The notes beneath the pieces are model-generated. The model was not told where the DNA came from and did not search any database. It saw only the letters and a program-made list of their open reading frames with translations. A DNA stretch of 64,000 nucleotides from Flammeovirgaceae bacterium UBA2786. Lineage in GTDB: Bacteria > Bacteroidota > Bacteroidia > Cytophagales > Cyclobacteriaceae. Below are positions 26,178 to 35,131 of this stretch, one piece after another (the first letter of the stretch is position 1; every line of letters begins with the position of its first letter). The stretch covers positions 1 through 64,000 of the forward strand of contig DEIA01000031.1 in the NCBI GenBank assembly GCA_002352225.1. Direction: 5' to 3'. The translations under genes were made by a program, and so were the position numbers.

Positions 26178-26435
26178 ATGAACATTTTCGTGGCTCGTTT
26201 AAATTTTAAGACCCGCTCGGAAGAACTTCAGACAGCTTTTGCCAAATTTGGTGAGGTTACTTCTGCCAAAATTGTTAAAGACCGTGACACAGGGCGTTCT
26301 AAAGGGTTTGGTTTTGTTGAAATGCCCAACGATGAAGAAGCCAAACAAGCAATTGCAGCCCTTAACGAAACCGAACTGGATGGCCGGACGATTGTAGTTA
26401 AACCCGCCAATCCTAAAACCTCTTCCGAAGGATAA
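26178..26435 (+). CDS. Small RRM RNA-binding protein
   Basis: The start is taken at ATG 26178 (MNIFVARLNFKTRSEEL) because RRM begins there; the frame is open further upstream from 26103 but has no family match. The 85-aa protein is a single RRM with RNP2 IFVARL and RNP1 RSKGFGFVEM, and lacks the Gly-rich tail of the second RRM protein at 48720. Stand-alone RRMs of this kind are common in Bacteroidota and probably bind mRNA, often as cold- or stress-responsive chaperones. The leader of ~70 bases could carry regulation. A strong terminator follows. Confidence 0.88.
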   Translation: MNIFVARLNFKTRSEELQTAFAKFGEVTSAKIVKDRDTGRSKGFGFVEMPNDEEAKQAIAALNETELDGRTIVVKPANPKTSSEG

Positions 26436-26472
26436 ACACTTCAATCTAATCCCATTAATATAACTTCTAAAC

Positions 26473-26505
26473 AAATAGCGAGGTCATCTCGCTATTTTTG
26501 TTTTT
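26473..26505 (+). terminator. Rho-independent terminator after the RRM gene
   Basis: A perfect 10-bp stem (AAATAGCGAG with CTCGCTATTT), a five-base loop and a following T-rich tract lie between the RRM gene and the transporter gene. Confidence 0.9.
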
Positions 26506-26511
26506 CTCTTT

Positions 26512-27966
26512 ATGGACGAAAGTAGCAATCACCCTATCGTTAAGCAGGCAGGTTTTATTGCCGGCCCGCTTGCCTTCATTTTAATCACTACGCTTGTTGG
26601 TCCAGATTTTATTTCGCCCAGTGCAGGTAAAGTGTTGGCGGTTGCCACCTGGATGATAATCTGGTGGATTTCGGAAGCCGCCCCTGTATCCATTACTGCC
26701 TTGCTACCTCTTATTATTTTTCCATTTCTCGGAATTATGAAAATGAGCGAGGCTGCCGCTCCGTATGCAAACCCTATCATCTTCTTATTTATGGGTGGCT
26801 TTATGATTGCACTTGCACTGGAAAAGCATCGGTTACACGAACGCATTGCACTTAATCTTGTACGCGTAACCGGAACTTCCGGAAACGGGATTATCCTGGG
26901 CTTCACCATAGCTACAGGGTTTATAAGCATGTGGATCAGCAATACGGCCACAGCCATGATGATGCTGCCCATAGCCATATCTGTTATCAACTTATTACGC
27001 AGAACCAACAGCGAAACGATAACCTTGGGCGAACGAAATTTTGGTATTGTCCTGATGTTGGTAATTGCCTATGCGGCCAATATTGGTGGTGTAGCTACCA
27101 TAATCGGAACTCCGCCCAATGTAGTATTTATAGGTTTGTTGGATCAGTTTAGCCACACAAAAATATCCTTCGGAAAGTGGATGCTGGTAGGACTTCCACT
27201 GAGTATAGCTGTAATGGGATTAGGTTATGTAGCCCTCACCCGTTTCTTATTTCCAAATAAATTGCAGCAAATCTCAGGAGCAGATGCATTGATTAAAAAC
27301 CGTCTTACCGACCTGGGCCCCATGCGCACCGAAGAGAAATTAGTACTCGCCATATTTACCCTCACCTCTTTGTCGTGGATTTTCCAACAACCGTTCAACC
27401 TGCTTTTAGGCAGCGAACTTTTGAATGATACTAACATTGGAATGGCTGGGGGCGCCTTAATGTTTCTTGTTCCTGCCAGCTTCAGGCAATTTAAGTTTTT
27501 ACTGGTGTGGAAGGATACTGAAAAACTTTCGTGGGGTATTCTAATTCTTTTTGGTGGGGGCCTTTGCCTGGCACAGGGTTTATCAAGCGCAGGTATTATT
27601 CAGGCTGTGGGAAGTTACATTGCACAACAAAGCCAGTCAGTAAACTGGCTTTTGTTCGGGCTAATCACCGCCTCCATCTTTATAACCGAACTAATGAGTA
27701 ATGTAGCTCTGATTCAGATATTCATTCCGGTTGTGTTTGGTATTGCTGCCAACCTGGGTATCGACCCTATCTTACTGGGTATGCCAGTAACCCTGGGAGC
27801 CAGTATGGCTTTTATGTTCCCCATAGCCACTCCCCCCAATGCTATTGTGTTTTCTTCGGGACACATGAACGTAAAAGATATGATGCGGGCTGGGCTTGTA
27901 ATTAATATTATTGCTTTGGTATTGATTTACCTTGGAGCCAAAATTCTTGTACCTCTTATTCTATAA
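26512..27966 (+). CDS. DASS/SLC13-family anion:sodium symporter
   Basis: The 484-aa protein has about 11-12 hydrophobic segments and the divalent anion:sodium symporter marks. These are IIWWISEAAPVSITALLPLI near the N-terminus, the first SNT motif (SNTATAMMMLPIA, ~145) and the paired C-terminal SNV motif (LMSNVALIQIFIPV, ~395), followed by GASMAFMFPIATPPNAIVFS. These motifs hold Na+ and a carboxylate. Likely substrates are dicarboxylates or sulfate; the sequence alone does not decide. It is on its own after a terminator and convergent with the DUF6249-like gene. Confidence 0.9.
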   Translation: MDESSNHPIVKQAGFIAGPLAFILITTLVGPDFISPSAGKVLAVATWMIIWWISEAAPVSITALLPLIIFPFLGIMKMSEAAAPYANPIIFLFMGGFMIALALEKHRLHERIALNLVRVTGTSGNGIILGFTIATGFISMWISNTATAMMMLPIAISVINLLRRTNSETITLGERNFGIVLMLVIAYAANIGGVATIIGTPPNVVFIGLLDQFSHTKISFGKWMLVGLPLSIAVMGLGYVALTRFLFPNKLQQISGADALIKNRLTDLGPMRTEEKLVLAIFTLTSLSWIFQQPFNLLLGSELLNDTNIGMAGGALMFLVPASFRQFKFLLVWKDTEKLSWGILILFGGGLCLAQGLSSAGIIQAVGSYIAQQSQSVNWLLFGLITASIFITELMSNVALIQIFIPVVFGIAANLGIDPILLGMPVTLGASMAFMFPIATPPNAIVFSSGHMNVKDMMRAGLVINIIALVLIYLGAKILVPLIL

Positions 27967-28014
27967 CAAAGCTTTGACATCCGATCGATTAATCAATCGT
28001 GACGTTAGCTCGTA

Positions 28015-28377
28015 CTATGAATTATTTGCTTGCTTGTTCTTTTTCTCTTCAATAAGATAAGCAAGCCCTAGTCCGGCACCTCCAAACAAAAGTATCATCG
28101 AGAAATAAGCTACTTCTTCCATTCTGAAGAGTTCATCCAGCCAATAACCCATTAACAAACCTATACCTCCACCTACCAGTAATAAAGAAGCCCGCAATGC
28201 CCCGGAAGTAGACCTCTCCTTTTTAAACAAATCAGGATTTAGTCCTTTATCAATAATAGCCATACGCTCGAGGTTTTCGAACTTGCGCACATAGGTAAGC
28301 ATAACAAAAGCACCTAAGGTGATAATAATGGGCATCAGTATGCCTAATACCGGAATAATAACTTCATTGTCGTTCAT
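28015..28377 (-). CDS. Small inner-membrane protein (DUF6249-like)
   Basis: The start is taken at ATG 28377 (MNDNEVIIPVLGILMPIII), which opens a transmembrane helix directly; upstream codons to 28485 encode an unrelated polar stretch. The 120-aa product has three hydrophobic segments (~5-28, ~60-80, ~88-105) and a basic loop (NLERMAIIDKGLNPDLFKKE) characteristic of DUF6249 proteins. It is transcribed divergently from an ECF sigma factor, which suggests a link to that regulatory unit. Function is unknown. Confidence 0.7.
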   Translation of the reverse strand: MNDNEVIIPVLGILMPIIITLGAFVMLTYVRKFENLERMAIIDKGLNPDLFKKERSTSGALRASLLLVGGGIGLLMGYWLDELFRMEEVAYFSMILLFGGAGLGLAYLIEEKKNKQANNS

Positions 28378-28490
28378 AGCATTAGTTTTTAATATTTGAC
28401 CCCTTTGACGCCCCTGGCCTGCCATCGGGTTACAGTAAATTTCAATAAAAATACCTGTAACTTGTTTTATGTAATCTGCGTCCAAGAGTC

Positions 28491-29051
28491 GTGATCACCT
28501 CCGAGGAAGAAAATCAGTTACTTGACCGGATACTGGCCGGTGATAAGCAAGCCTATGCCCGATTGGTGGATAAGCATAAGAGTTTTGCTTTTACCATTGC
28601 ATTTAAAGTTTTAGATAACCGGGCCGAGGCTGAAGAGGCTGCCCAGGATGCTTTCATAAAAGCATTTCATTACCTGAAAAATTTTAACCGGCAGGCCCGG
28701 TTTAGTACCTGGTTGTACCGGATTACATTTAATACCGCCATAAGTTATAAACGAAAACACAAGCCCGTTTTTCAGTCGGTAGAACAAACGGTAATTACAG
28801 ATAACAATCTGGTCGAATCTGAATTAGAGCAACACGATAAATTGCAATTCGTTCACAAAGCCATGCAGGCGCTAAATGAAGCGGATAGATTAGCCTTGCA
28901 ATTGTTTTACCTGAATGAATTTTCGCTTGAAGAAGTGGCCACGATTACAGCACAGAATGTTAATACTGTTAAAGTACGGGTGCATCGTGCCCGACAACGA
29001 CTGGCTGATGAACTAAAAAGAATTTTAAAACAAGAAGCTATAACTTTATAA
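28491..29051 (+). CDS. ECF RNA polymerase sigma factor
   Basis: The GTG at 28491 is the likely start (MITSEEENQLLDRILAGDKQ). The 186-aa protein has region 2 (DKHKSFAFTIAFKVLDNRAE, DAFIKAFHYLKNFNRQARFS, TWLYRITFNTAISYKRKHK) and region 4 (LNEFSLEEVATITAQNVNTV). It resembles the SigW-like Bacteroidota ECFs. The anti-sigma gene follows after four bases, and a small membrane protein gene is divergent. Confidence 0.9.
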   Translation: MITSEEENQLLDRILAGDKQAYARLVDKHKSFAFTIAFKVLDNRAEAEEAAQDAFIKAFHYLKNFNRQARFSTWLYRITFNTAISYKRKHKPVFQSVEQTVITDNNLVESELEQHDKLQFVHKAMQALNEADRLALQLFYLNEFSLEEVATITAQNVNTVKVRVHRARQRLADELKRILKQEAITL

Positions 29052-29055
29052 TGCT

Positions 29056-29568
29056 ATGAAGTTACCCATAACAGACGAACACCTGCTGCGCTACCTCAAT
29101 GGTGAATTAGAGGCAGCCGAAATCGCCACACTCAAATCTCAACTGGCTGATTCAAATGAGTTAAATCAGCGATTGGAAGAGTTGCGCGTTATTCAAACGT
29201 ATTTAAAACAATCCAACCAATTGGAAACGCCCGGTGCTAATTTTACTGATACAGTAATGGCTGGGTTGGAGCGCATAAAAACAGAAAACATTTCAGCCAG
29301 ACGTGGATTAATCTTACTGATCGGGTCTATTGTAGCATCGGGTATTGCGTTGGGTTTAATTTCATTAGGCGTGTTCGATTCTTCTACTTCGCTTTTGATA
29401 GAGTCGCCCGTTAAAAACAAATTGTTAAACATGCCGGAGATTAGCATTCCGTTCAACACCAAGGTTTTGATAAACGGAATTCTCTTTTTAAATCTCGGGT
29501 TGCTCTTTATGCTTTTAGATCGCACAATTCTAAAACCCTTATTTCAGAATCGCGCAACTGCCGGATAA
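29056..29568 (+). CDS. Single-pass anti-sigma factor-like protein
   Basis: The 170-aa product starts with the anti-sigma helical motif DEHLLRYLNGELEAAEIATL and contains two membrane segments (RRGLILLIGSIVASGIALGL and VLINGILFLNLGLLFMLLD). No Cys/His zinc motif is present. It is coupled to the ECF sigma factor 28491-29051. It is probably the membrane partner that holds the sigma factor inactive. The MITE-like repeat starts two bases after its stop. Confidence 0.8.
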   Translation: MKLPITDEHLLRYLNGELEAAEIATLKSQLADSNELNQRLEELRVIQTYLKQSNQLETPGANFTDTVMAGLERIKTENISARRGLILLIGSIVASGIALGLISLGVFDSSTSLLIESPVKNKLLNMPEISIPFNTKVLINGILFLNLGLLFMLLDRTILKPLFQNRATAG

Positions 29569-29570
29569 AA

Positions 29571-29706
29571 AAACGAGGCTTTCTCAAAAGTCGTTCTGTC
29601 ATCGCGGATTTGTTCCGCGATCTCGATTTAGTGGTACTAAACGAGATTCCGGCACAAGGCCGGAATGACATTCAAGTCTTAATTTGACTTTGAGACAGCC
29701 TCGTTT
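29571..29706. repeat. MITE-like inverted-repeat element, copy 1
   Basis: A ~136-bp element starts AAACGAGGCT and ends AGCCTCGTTT, with longer imperfect terminal inverted repeats (TCTCAAA with TTTGAGA). Inside are two short hairpins, one around ATCGCGGATTTGTTCCGCGAT and one around ATTCCGGCACAAGGCCGGAAT. A near-identical element lies at 45804-45934 with different DNA outside it. There is no coding capacity. It sits between two convergent genes and could also work as a transcription terminator. Confidence 0.88.
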
Positions 29707-29741
29707 GATCAGATAATTCAACCTGTATCTGAAAAATTCTG

Positions 29742-30335
29742 TTACGAGGCCCAGGTCTTTCCGTTACCAGCTTCACTTAAAGGGATACAGCCCTTGTACG
29801 AACCCGGTACGGCCTCGTATTGCAACACTTGTGTGGCCCCCGGCTCAGATGTAAAGAAGCCTAACAAGGTAAGTTCTTTTGCAGAAAGAATAAACGGGCG
29901 CTCTATAGAAGAGTCTGCCCTAACTGCATTTACAGCGGCTTCGTTCTGAGCTTTTACAAACGCCAGTTGTTTTTCAGGATCGAGGTAAACAAAACTATCG
30001 CCATTCGCTTCTTTCGATTTTGTATCAAAATCAGTAAGGCCTGTTAAAAATTTATCCTGATCTTCCTTCTTATAGCACTCTTTTAATATCTGATCAATAA
30101 ATCCCGGTACACCGGCTTCTTTCGCTCCGGCTGTATCTGTTTTAGGAATGATGGTTTGTGTTAATTCACTAATCAATCGCGCCTGATCTTCAGTAAAGAA
30201 TGAGGGTGTGTAGGTAAGTTCAGGAGTAGCTTTACACCCTTGCATTATTCCTGCAAAGGCAGTGGCTGAAACAGCCGCGCCCATCAGCAATGCTGTTTTG
30301 CGCAAGGCTTCTCTTCTATCCATTAGTTGGTTCAT
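29742..30335 (-). CDS. Gluconate 2-dehydrogenase subunit 3 family protein
   Basis: The 197-aa product has a twin-arginine-like signal (MDRREALRKTALLMGAAVSA, then a lipobox-like GIMQGC). The mature part has TEDQARLISELTQTIIPKTD and AGVPGFIDQILKECYKKEDQ, the usual blocks of this small subunit. The small subunit accompanies a GMC-type flavoprotein dehydrogenase; the large-subunit gene lies 21 bases upstream in the same transcript. It probably helps export and mature the dehydrogenase on the outer face of the membrane. Confidence 0.88.
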   Translation of the reverse strand: MNQLMDRREALRKTALLMGAAVSATAFAGIMQGCKATPELTYTPSFFTEDQARLISELTQTIIPKTDTAGAKEAGVPGFIDQILKECYKKEDQDKFLTGLTDFDTKSKEANGDSFVYLDPEKQLAFVKAQNEAAVNAVRADSSIERPFILSAKELTLLGFFTSEPGATQVLQYEAVPGSYKGCIPLSEAGNGKTWAS

Positions 30336-30356
30336 AATGTTGCAATTTTTTTCAGT

Positions 30357-32078
30357 TTACAGATTTCCTTTTTTTAATTCACTTACAGCAAAGTCGGCAG
30401 CCCGTGCCGTAAATGCCATATAGGTTAACGAGGGATTTACGCAATTGGCCGATGTCATGAATGAACCATCTGTTACAAACACATTTTTACATGCGTGTAC
30501 CTGATTGTTTTTATTCAATACCGAAGTTTTTGGGTCTTTACCCATACGAGCTGTACCCATTTCATGAATACCCAATCCTAACCCATGCTGACTTGGCCTG
30601 TCGTACGAACGAACATTTTTAAAGCCAGCAGCTTCCAGCATTTCGGCTGCATCGCTGGCCATGTCTTTACGCATTTTAAATTCGTTTTCTTTTAACTCAG
30701 TATCGAATGTGAGTGTTGGCAAACCATGTTTGTCTTTTTTATCCCGGTTAATCGTTACCTGATTATCCTGATAAGGTAGTACCTCACCAAAACCACCCAT
30801 ACCAAATGTCCACTTTCCTGGTGTGGTTACCGCTTCTTTTAAATCGGCACCAATACTCATTTCGGCAATCAGGCTTTGCCAGCCTTGTCTGCTTGCACCG
30901 CCCTGATACCCAAAGCCGCGCAGATAATCTCGTTTTTCTTTACCCATGTTGCGGAAGCGCGGAATGTAAATACCATTGGCTCTTCGGCCGAAGTAGTATT
31001 GATCTTCAAAACCTTCCCACTCGCCACTGGCGCCAACACCCAGGTGGTGATCCATAATATTGCGGCCCAACTGGTCGCTATCATTTCCAAACCCATTGGG
31101 GAAACGATTGGATATTGAGTTCATCATGATGTAGGTAGATCCCATAGTGGATGCACACAGAAAAATCACTTTTGCCTTAAACTCCAATTGCTCTCCGGTT
31201 TCAGCATCCAGTACTTTAACACCGGTAGCTTTGCCTTTTGCTTCATCATAAATCAACTCGTATGCAATGGAATTGGGTCGTAACGTCATATTACCGGTTT
31301 TAGCTGCAGCCGGTAGTGTGGATGAGTTACTGCTGAAGTATGCCCCATAAGGGCAGCCGCGGCTACATAAGTTGCGATACTGGCATTGGCCACGTTGCGC
31401 ACTGTTGTTGTGCGATAAGGGTGAAGTAATATGCGCTACCCGGCCGATTGTTAATAACCGACCAAATTTGTCATGCATAGATTTTTTCAATTCTTTCTCC
31501 ACGCAGTTCATTTCCATAGGAGGAAGAAACTTGCTATCGGGTAAATAATCCAGTCCTTCTGCCTGGCCGCTAATGCCGGCAAAAGTTTCAACGTAATCGT
31601 ACCACGGTGCAATTTCTTTATACCGTACCGGCCAATCAATAGAGATACCTTCCCGAAGGTTAGCCTCAAAATCAAAATCGCCCCAGCGGTAACTCTGGCG
31701 TCCCCACATAATTGAGCGTCCGCCTACATGGTAGCCACGCATCCAATCAAAACGTTTACCTTCTTTTTCGGTGTATGGGTTTTCAAGATCGTTTACGAAC
31801 CAATGTTTGGTTGATTGCCTGATGGTATAACCCGTACGGTTTTGGACCCCTTGCTTTTCAAGATCTTCCTGCGTGGGGCGATCAGCATTTTCAAACTCCC
31901 AGATGTCTTTGGTAGCAGTGGGGTAATTGGGGTGTTCTACCATGCGGCCGCGTTCCAGCACAAGGGTTTTCAACCCTTTTTCGGTAAGCTCTTTTGCGGC
32001 CCAACCACCGCTGATTCCCGTACCTACCACAATGGCATCGTAGGTAAGTTCTTTTTCTGCATCGATGTTTAAATTCAT
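30357..32078 (-). CDS. GMC family FAD-dependent oxidoreductase (dehydrogenase large subunit)
   Basis: The 573-aa enzyme has the FAD-binding motif near the N-terminus (AIVVGTGISGGWAAKELTEK, LKTLVLERG). It has a cysteine-rich middle (YRNLCSRGCPYGAYFSSNS) and the C-terminal GMC block GLGIHEMGTARMGKDPKTSV, NVFVTDGSFMTSANCVNPSL with the catalytic His/Asn region. It fits the gluconate/fructose/2-keto-sugar dehydrogenase group that oxidises sugars or sugar acids on the periplasmic side and passes electrons to the respiratory chain. The small subunit is encoded just downstream. The actual sugar is not determined. Confidence 0.9.
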   Translation of the reverse strand: MNLNIDAEKELTYDAIVVGTGISGGWAAKELTEKGLKTLVLERGRMVEHPNYPTATKDIWEFENADRPTQEDLEKQGVQNRTGYTIRQSTKHWFVNDLENPYTEKEGKRFDWMRGYHVGGRSIMWGRQSYRWGDFDFEANLREGISIDWPVRYKEIAPWYDYVETFAGISGQAEGLDYLPDSKFLPPMEMNCVEKELKKSMHDKFGRLLTIGRVAHITSPLSHNNSAQRGQCQYRNLCSRGCPYGAYFSSNSSTLPAAAKTGNMTLRPNSIAYELIYDEAKGKATGVKVLDAETGEQLEFKAKVIFLCASTMGSTYIMMNSISNRFPNGFGNDSDQLGRNIMDHHLGVGASGEWEGFEDQYYFGRRANGIYIPRFRNMGKEKRDYLRGFGYQGGASRQGWQSLIAEMSIGADLKEAVTTPGKWTFGMGGFGEVLPYQDNQVTINRDKKDKHGLPTLTFDTELKENEFKMRKDMASDAAEMLEAAGFKNVRSYDRPSQHGLGLGIHEMGTARMGKDPKTSVLNKNNQVHACKNVFVTDGSFMTSANCVNPSLTYMAFTARAADFAVSELKKGNL

Positions 32079-32159
32079 AGAGGTTTAGTTCGAGTGTGTG
32101 TTAAAATGAGTAAGAAAATTAGAAATAAATCTTTTATAGTGGTACTACCGTTCGTCACT

Positions 32160-32987
32160 TTATTTAAATGCCTTGAATCCAGCATGATCATGATCCAGCA
32201 CGCCCAAGCCAAATAAGGCAAAATCATACAAAACCGGATCAGCCTGATTTAGTAAACGTAAGGTAGAGGTAAGTTCTATTGCGGTTTGCCAGTTCATTCC
32301 CTTGCGGGTGATGAGCTTAAGGTTGCGGCTAACGCGTTCAACATGCACATCGCATGGGCAAACCAGTTGCGCAGGCGAAATTCTATTCCAGATTCCGAAA
32401 TCTACTCCTTGTTTATCTTGCCGTACCATCCACCGTAAAAACATGTTTAATCTTTTACAAGCCGATTTACGAGATGGTGTGCTTACATGCTTTTGTGTGC
32501 GGGCCGGGGCATCGGGTAAGCTAAAAAAGAGTTTATTAAATTGAATCAACGCTTGCTCAATCGGGTATTGCTCAGGCAGTGGCTGCCTATTCAGATTCAA
32601 TCCGGTAACAAATGCATCTTCTAACGAATTGTGGTTGCGATAAATCTGCGAAAGCGATTCGATAAAATACAAGGTATCGGTAGCATTAAAGGTTCGGTGC
32701 TTAAACTTAGCAAAGGGTTTCAGGTCGTTTAGTTTATGATGCATTACAAATTCAAAAGGCTTGTTGTCCATCATGTGCAACAACTCTGAGCATTTTTTTA
32801 TAATGGTTACCCGTTGGCCCCACGCTAAAGTAGCTGCAAAAAAACCGGCTATCTCAATATCTTGTTTCGTTTTAAAACGATGAGGAATAGAGATGGGGTC
32901 AGTTTCAATAAAATTTTGTTGATTATAATACCACGCTCTTTCGGTAAGGAAAGTGTGCAGGTTTTCGAGGTACTTCTTGCCTGGCAT
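32160..32987 (-). CDS. TIGR02757/DUF2400 family protein
   Basis: The 275-aa protein matches the family of HhH-related proteins: PISIPHRFKTKQDIEIAGFF, AATLAWGQRVTIIKKCSELL, SPSRKSACKRLNMFLRWMVR and GVDFGIWNRISPAQLVCPCD with HVERVSRNLKLI. Domain organisation suggests a DNA glycosylase-like fold, but I know of no proven activity. It is on one transcript with the OmpA-family gene upstream; the stop and start overlap by one base (TAATG). Confidence 0.88.
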   Translation of the reverse strand: MPGKKYLENLHTFLTERAWYYNQQNFIETDPISIPHRFKTKQDIEIAGFFAATLAWGQRVTIIKKCSELLHMMDNKPFEFVMHHKLNDLKPFAKFKHRTFNATDTLYFIESLSQIYRNHNSLEDAFVTGLNLNRQPLPEQYPIEQALIQFNKLFFSLPDAPARTQKHVSTPSRKSACKRLNMFLRWMVRQDKQGVDFGIWNRISPAQLVCPCDVHVERVSRNLKLITRKGMNWQTAIELTSTLRLLNQADPVLYDFALFGLGVLDHDHAGFKAFK

Positions 32988-34075
32988 TAGTTTAAAAAGC
33001 GTAATTCTACTCTTCGGTTGGTAGCGCGCGAGGTTTCGTCTGTACCTTTTATCAGAGGCGTTTGTTTACCAAAACCCAGTGTTTTGATTCGGGCTGGGTC
33101 TATACCTGAGTTAATCAGGTAATCGGCCACGCTGCCGGCACGCAACAAAGAAAGTTCGTTGTTAAAAATATCTGAGCCTATGTCATCGGTGTGCCCGCTC
33201 ACCACCACTTTCCAGGTTTTATGGTAGCGTAATACTTCCACCAGTTTTTTCAACTCCGGAAAAGATTCATCCAGCAGCATGTAATCGTTGTACTTAAACT
33301 GAATGTTTTTCAATACATACGTTTCATCTGTTTTAAGCTCGGGGTAACCGGTAAGCACGGGAGGTGTGTTTCCGCTAACCTTAATCACTTTTACTTCATC
33401 AATATAAAAATAGGCTGCACGGGCTAACATCGGTTCTGTTGCCTGCGAGTTGGTTATGTACAGGCTGCGCGTTCTTTCGCTATTTGAAAAATTACCAATG
33501 GTTAAATACTTCTCTCCACCTTTTGCAAGGTGTGTAAAAGCAAACCGCGTCCATAACCCGGCCGAGCGTGTATTGATGGTTCGGTTAATACGCTCGTATG
33601 TAGCCGCAACCGGAAATGTACCATCATCTTTCATCAGGTAGTTGGAATCGGAAAGTAAAAACCCGATTCGATCGATCGCATATTTTGAGTTTGATGACAA
33701 TTTAAAATAAAACTCAACATGGTATTCTGCATCTGCTTCTAAAGGAGTAATCAACTCTGCCTGTAAGTACTCGCGGTAATCTTTATTATGGCGGATTAAA
33801 AAAACATAAATGCCTGCATAGCCCGAACCCACATAAGCTTTTGAATGACCTGCCCAGTTAGTTGGTACACCCGCTTCGCCTGTACTACACATGTGAAACA
33901 TATCGGGGGTGCCGGTGCTGGGCGATGTCCAGCCGGGGGCAATTTCGCCTGTTGAGTTAGAGGAATATGAGCCCGGGCATTTATAGTATTGTTCAAAACC
34001 CGGATTGCGTACAAGGTTTTGGGCAAAGCTGGCATTACAAACAATTAGTAAGCAAACAGCCAGCCCGGTCCTCAT
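32987..34075 (-). CDS. OmpA-family outer membrane protein
   Basis: The 362-aa product has a signal peptide (RTGLAVCLLIVCNASFAQ). A ~200-aa N-terminal carbohydrate-binding-like jellyroll starts NLVRNPGFEQYYKCPGSYSS, with YHVEFYFKLSSNSKYAIDRI further on. A C-terminal OmpA domain (~255-362) follows: VVVSGHTDDIGSDIFNNELS, GIDPARIKTLGFGKQTPL and ATNRRVELRF. The OmpA domain anchors to peptidoglycan. The N-terminal 'NPGFE' module is common in Bacteroidota envelope proteins. Confidence 0.87.
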   Translation of the reverse strand: MRTGLAVCLLIVCNASFAQNLVRNPGFEQYYKCPGSYSSNSTGEIAPGWTSPSTGTPDMFHMCSTGEAGVPTNWAGHSKAYVGSGYAGIYVFLIRHNKDYREYLQAELITPLEADAEYHVEFYFKLSSNSKYAIDRIGFLLSDSNYLMKDDGTFPVAATYERINRTINTRSAGLWTRFAFTHLAKGGEKYLTIGNFSNSERTRSLYITNSQATEPMLARAAYFYIDEVKVIKVSGNTPPVLTGYPELKTDETYVLKNIQFKYNDYMLLDESFPELKKLVEVLRYHKTWKVVVSGHTDDIGSDIFNNELSLLRAGSVADYLINSGIDPARIKTLGFGKQTPLIKGTDETSRATNRRVELRFLN

Positions 34076-34077
34076 AC

Positions 34078-35127
34078 TTATTTATAGTATGTAACCTCCA
34101 CGCGGAAGCGTGAATCTATTGCGCCTAATCTATCGTAGGCCGACTTCGAAATTTTTAAAACCACATTTGTGTTAGCGCCAATGCTAGGTAGTGGGCCTGC
34201 CACCCGTACAAACACCTCGCGGTTGTTTAATTCGTTACGCACTTTTAAAATCGTGCCTACTTTGGCCGTTCGGTGAAGCGCCAGATATTTTCGGTTACCA
34301 TCCGTACCCTCAATTAATTCGGCCAGCCCGCCTTCTTTCACTTCGTCTGAGCCGGTTACAGACTCCGAAATGCGAATCGTTGTTTCCTTGATTTCAGGTT
34401 GTATTTTTACTTCTGGTTTTACAACCGATACAACAGGGGTTTCCTTTGTTTCGGGTTTAACCACCACCACTTCGGGCTGGGTTTTTATTTCATCGGGCTT
34501 TTGGTACATGGGTTGTGTAACAAAAAGTGTTTGGCCAATCTTCACTTCATCCGCGGCAAGCGAATTCCACTCGCGCAATTGCTGAACCGTAACATTATAT
34601 TGCCGGGCAATTGAATATAATGTTTCTTTAGCCGCTACAGTATGTGCTCCTTTTATGGATTGTGTGGCGGGTAAAGATGTATTGTTTGTTAATGCTGTCG
34701 ATTTCTTTTTGATGATCAACTCCTGCCCTAAGCTCAGTGCATTATCTTTCAGATTGTTCCATGATTTTATTTCATCTACCGAAACATCGTACAACCTGGA
34801 AATAGAAAAGAGTGTTTCTTTCGTAGCAACTTTATGAATTCTATCACCACCGGATACGAGAGCCGGTTTGGCCTTGGCTGTATATGGAACTTTTAAAAGT
34901 TGCCCCACAGCTAAACCGCCATCGGCTGTAGGGTTATGCTCCAAAATTGCAGTAACCTGCACACCATAACGCCTGGATATTGCATAAAGAGTTTCTTTTT
35001 CATCAATCTGATGAATGATAAACTGCTTTCCGCCAATAGTTTCCATGCGAAGCGAGTCAACCGGAGCTGCACAAAGGGCAGCTGGCGCGTTCCACACAAC
35101 AAGAGTTAAAAAAATTAATTTTATCAT
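34078..35127 (-). CDS. LysM repeat protein with RlpA-like C-terminal domain
   Basis: The start is taken at the ATG at 35127 (MIKLIFLTLVVWNAPAALCA); the upstream in-frame TTG at 35139 would overlap the preceding gene. The protein has three LysM peptidoglycan-binding repeats: ~32-80 (IHQIDEKETLYAISRRYGVQ), ~98-142 (HKVATKETLFSISRLYDVSV) and ~160-205 (HTVAAKETLYSIARQYNVTV). A Pro/Lys/Thr linker and a double-psi-barrel-like C-terminus (LALHRTAKVGTILKVRNELN) follow. It is predicted to bind and perhaps remodel the cell wall. The OmpA-family gene follows after two bases. Confidence 0.85.
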   Translation of the reverse strand: MIKLIFLTLVVWNAPAALCAAPVDSLRMETIGGKQFIIHQIDEKETLYAISRRYGVQVTAILEHNPTADGGLAVGQLLKVPYTAKAKPALVSGGDRIHKVATKETLFSISRLYDVSVDEIKSWNNLKDNALSLGQELIIKKKSTALTNNTSLPATQSIKGAHTVAAKETLYSIARQYNVTVQQLREWNSLAADEVKIGQTLFVTQPMYQKPDEIKTQPEVVVVKPETKETPVVSVVKPEVKIQPEIKETTIRISESVTGSDEVKEGGLAELIEGTDGNRKYLALHRTAKVGTILKVRNELNNREVFVRVAGPLPSIGANTNVVLKISKSAYDRLGAIDSRFRVEVTYYK

Positions 35128-35131
35128 AAGC

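Noticed and set aside
30806..31118. Forward open frames opposite the GMC oxidoreductase gene
   Set aside because: They lie entirely inside a well-conserved enzyme gene on the other strand and show no independent features.
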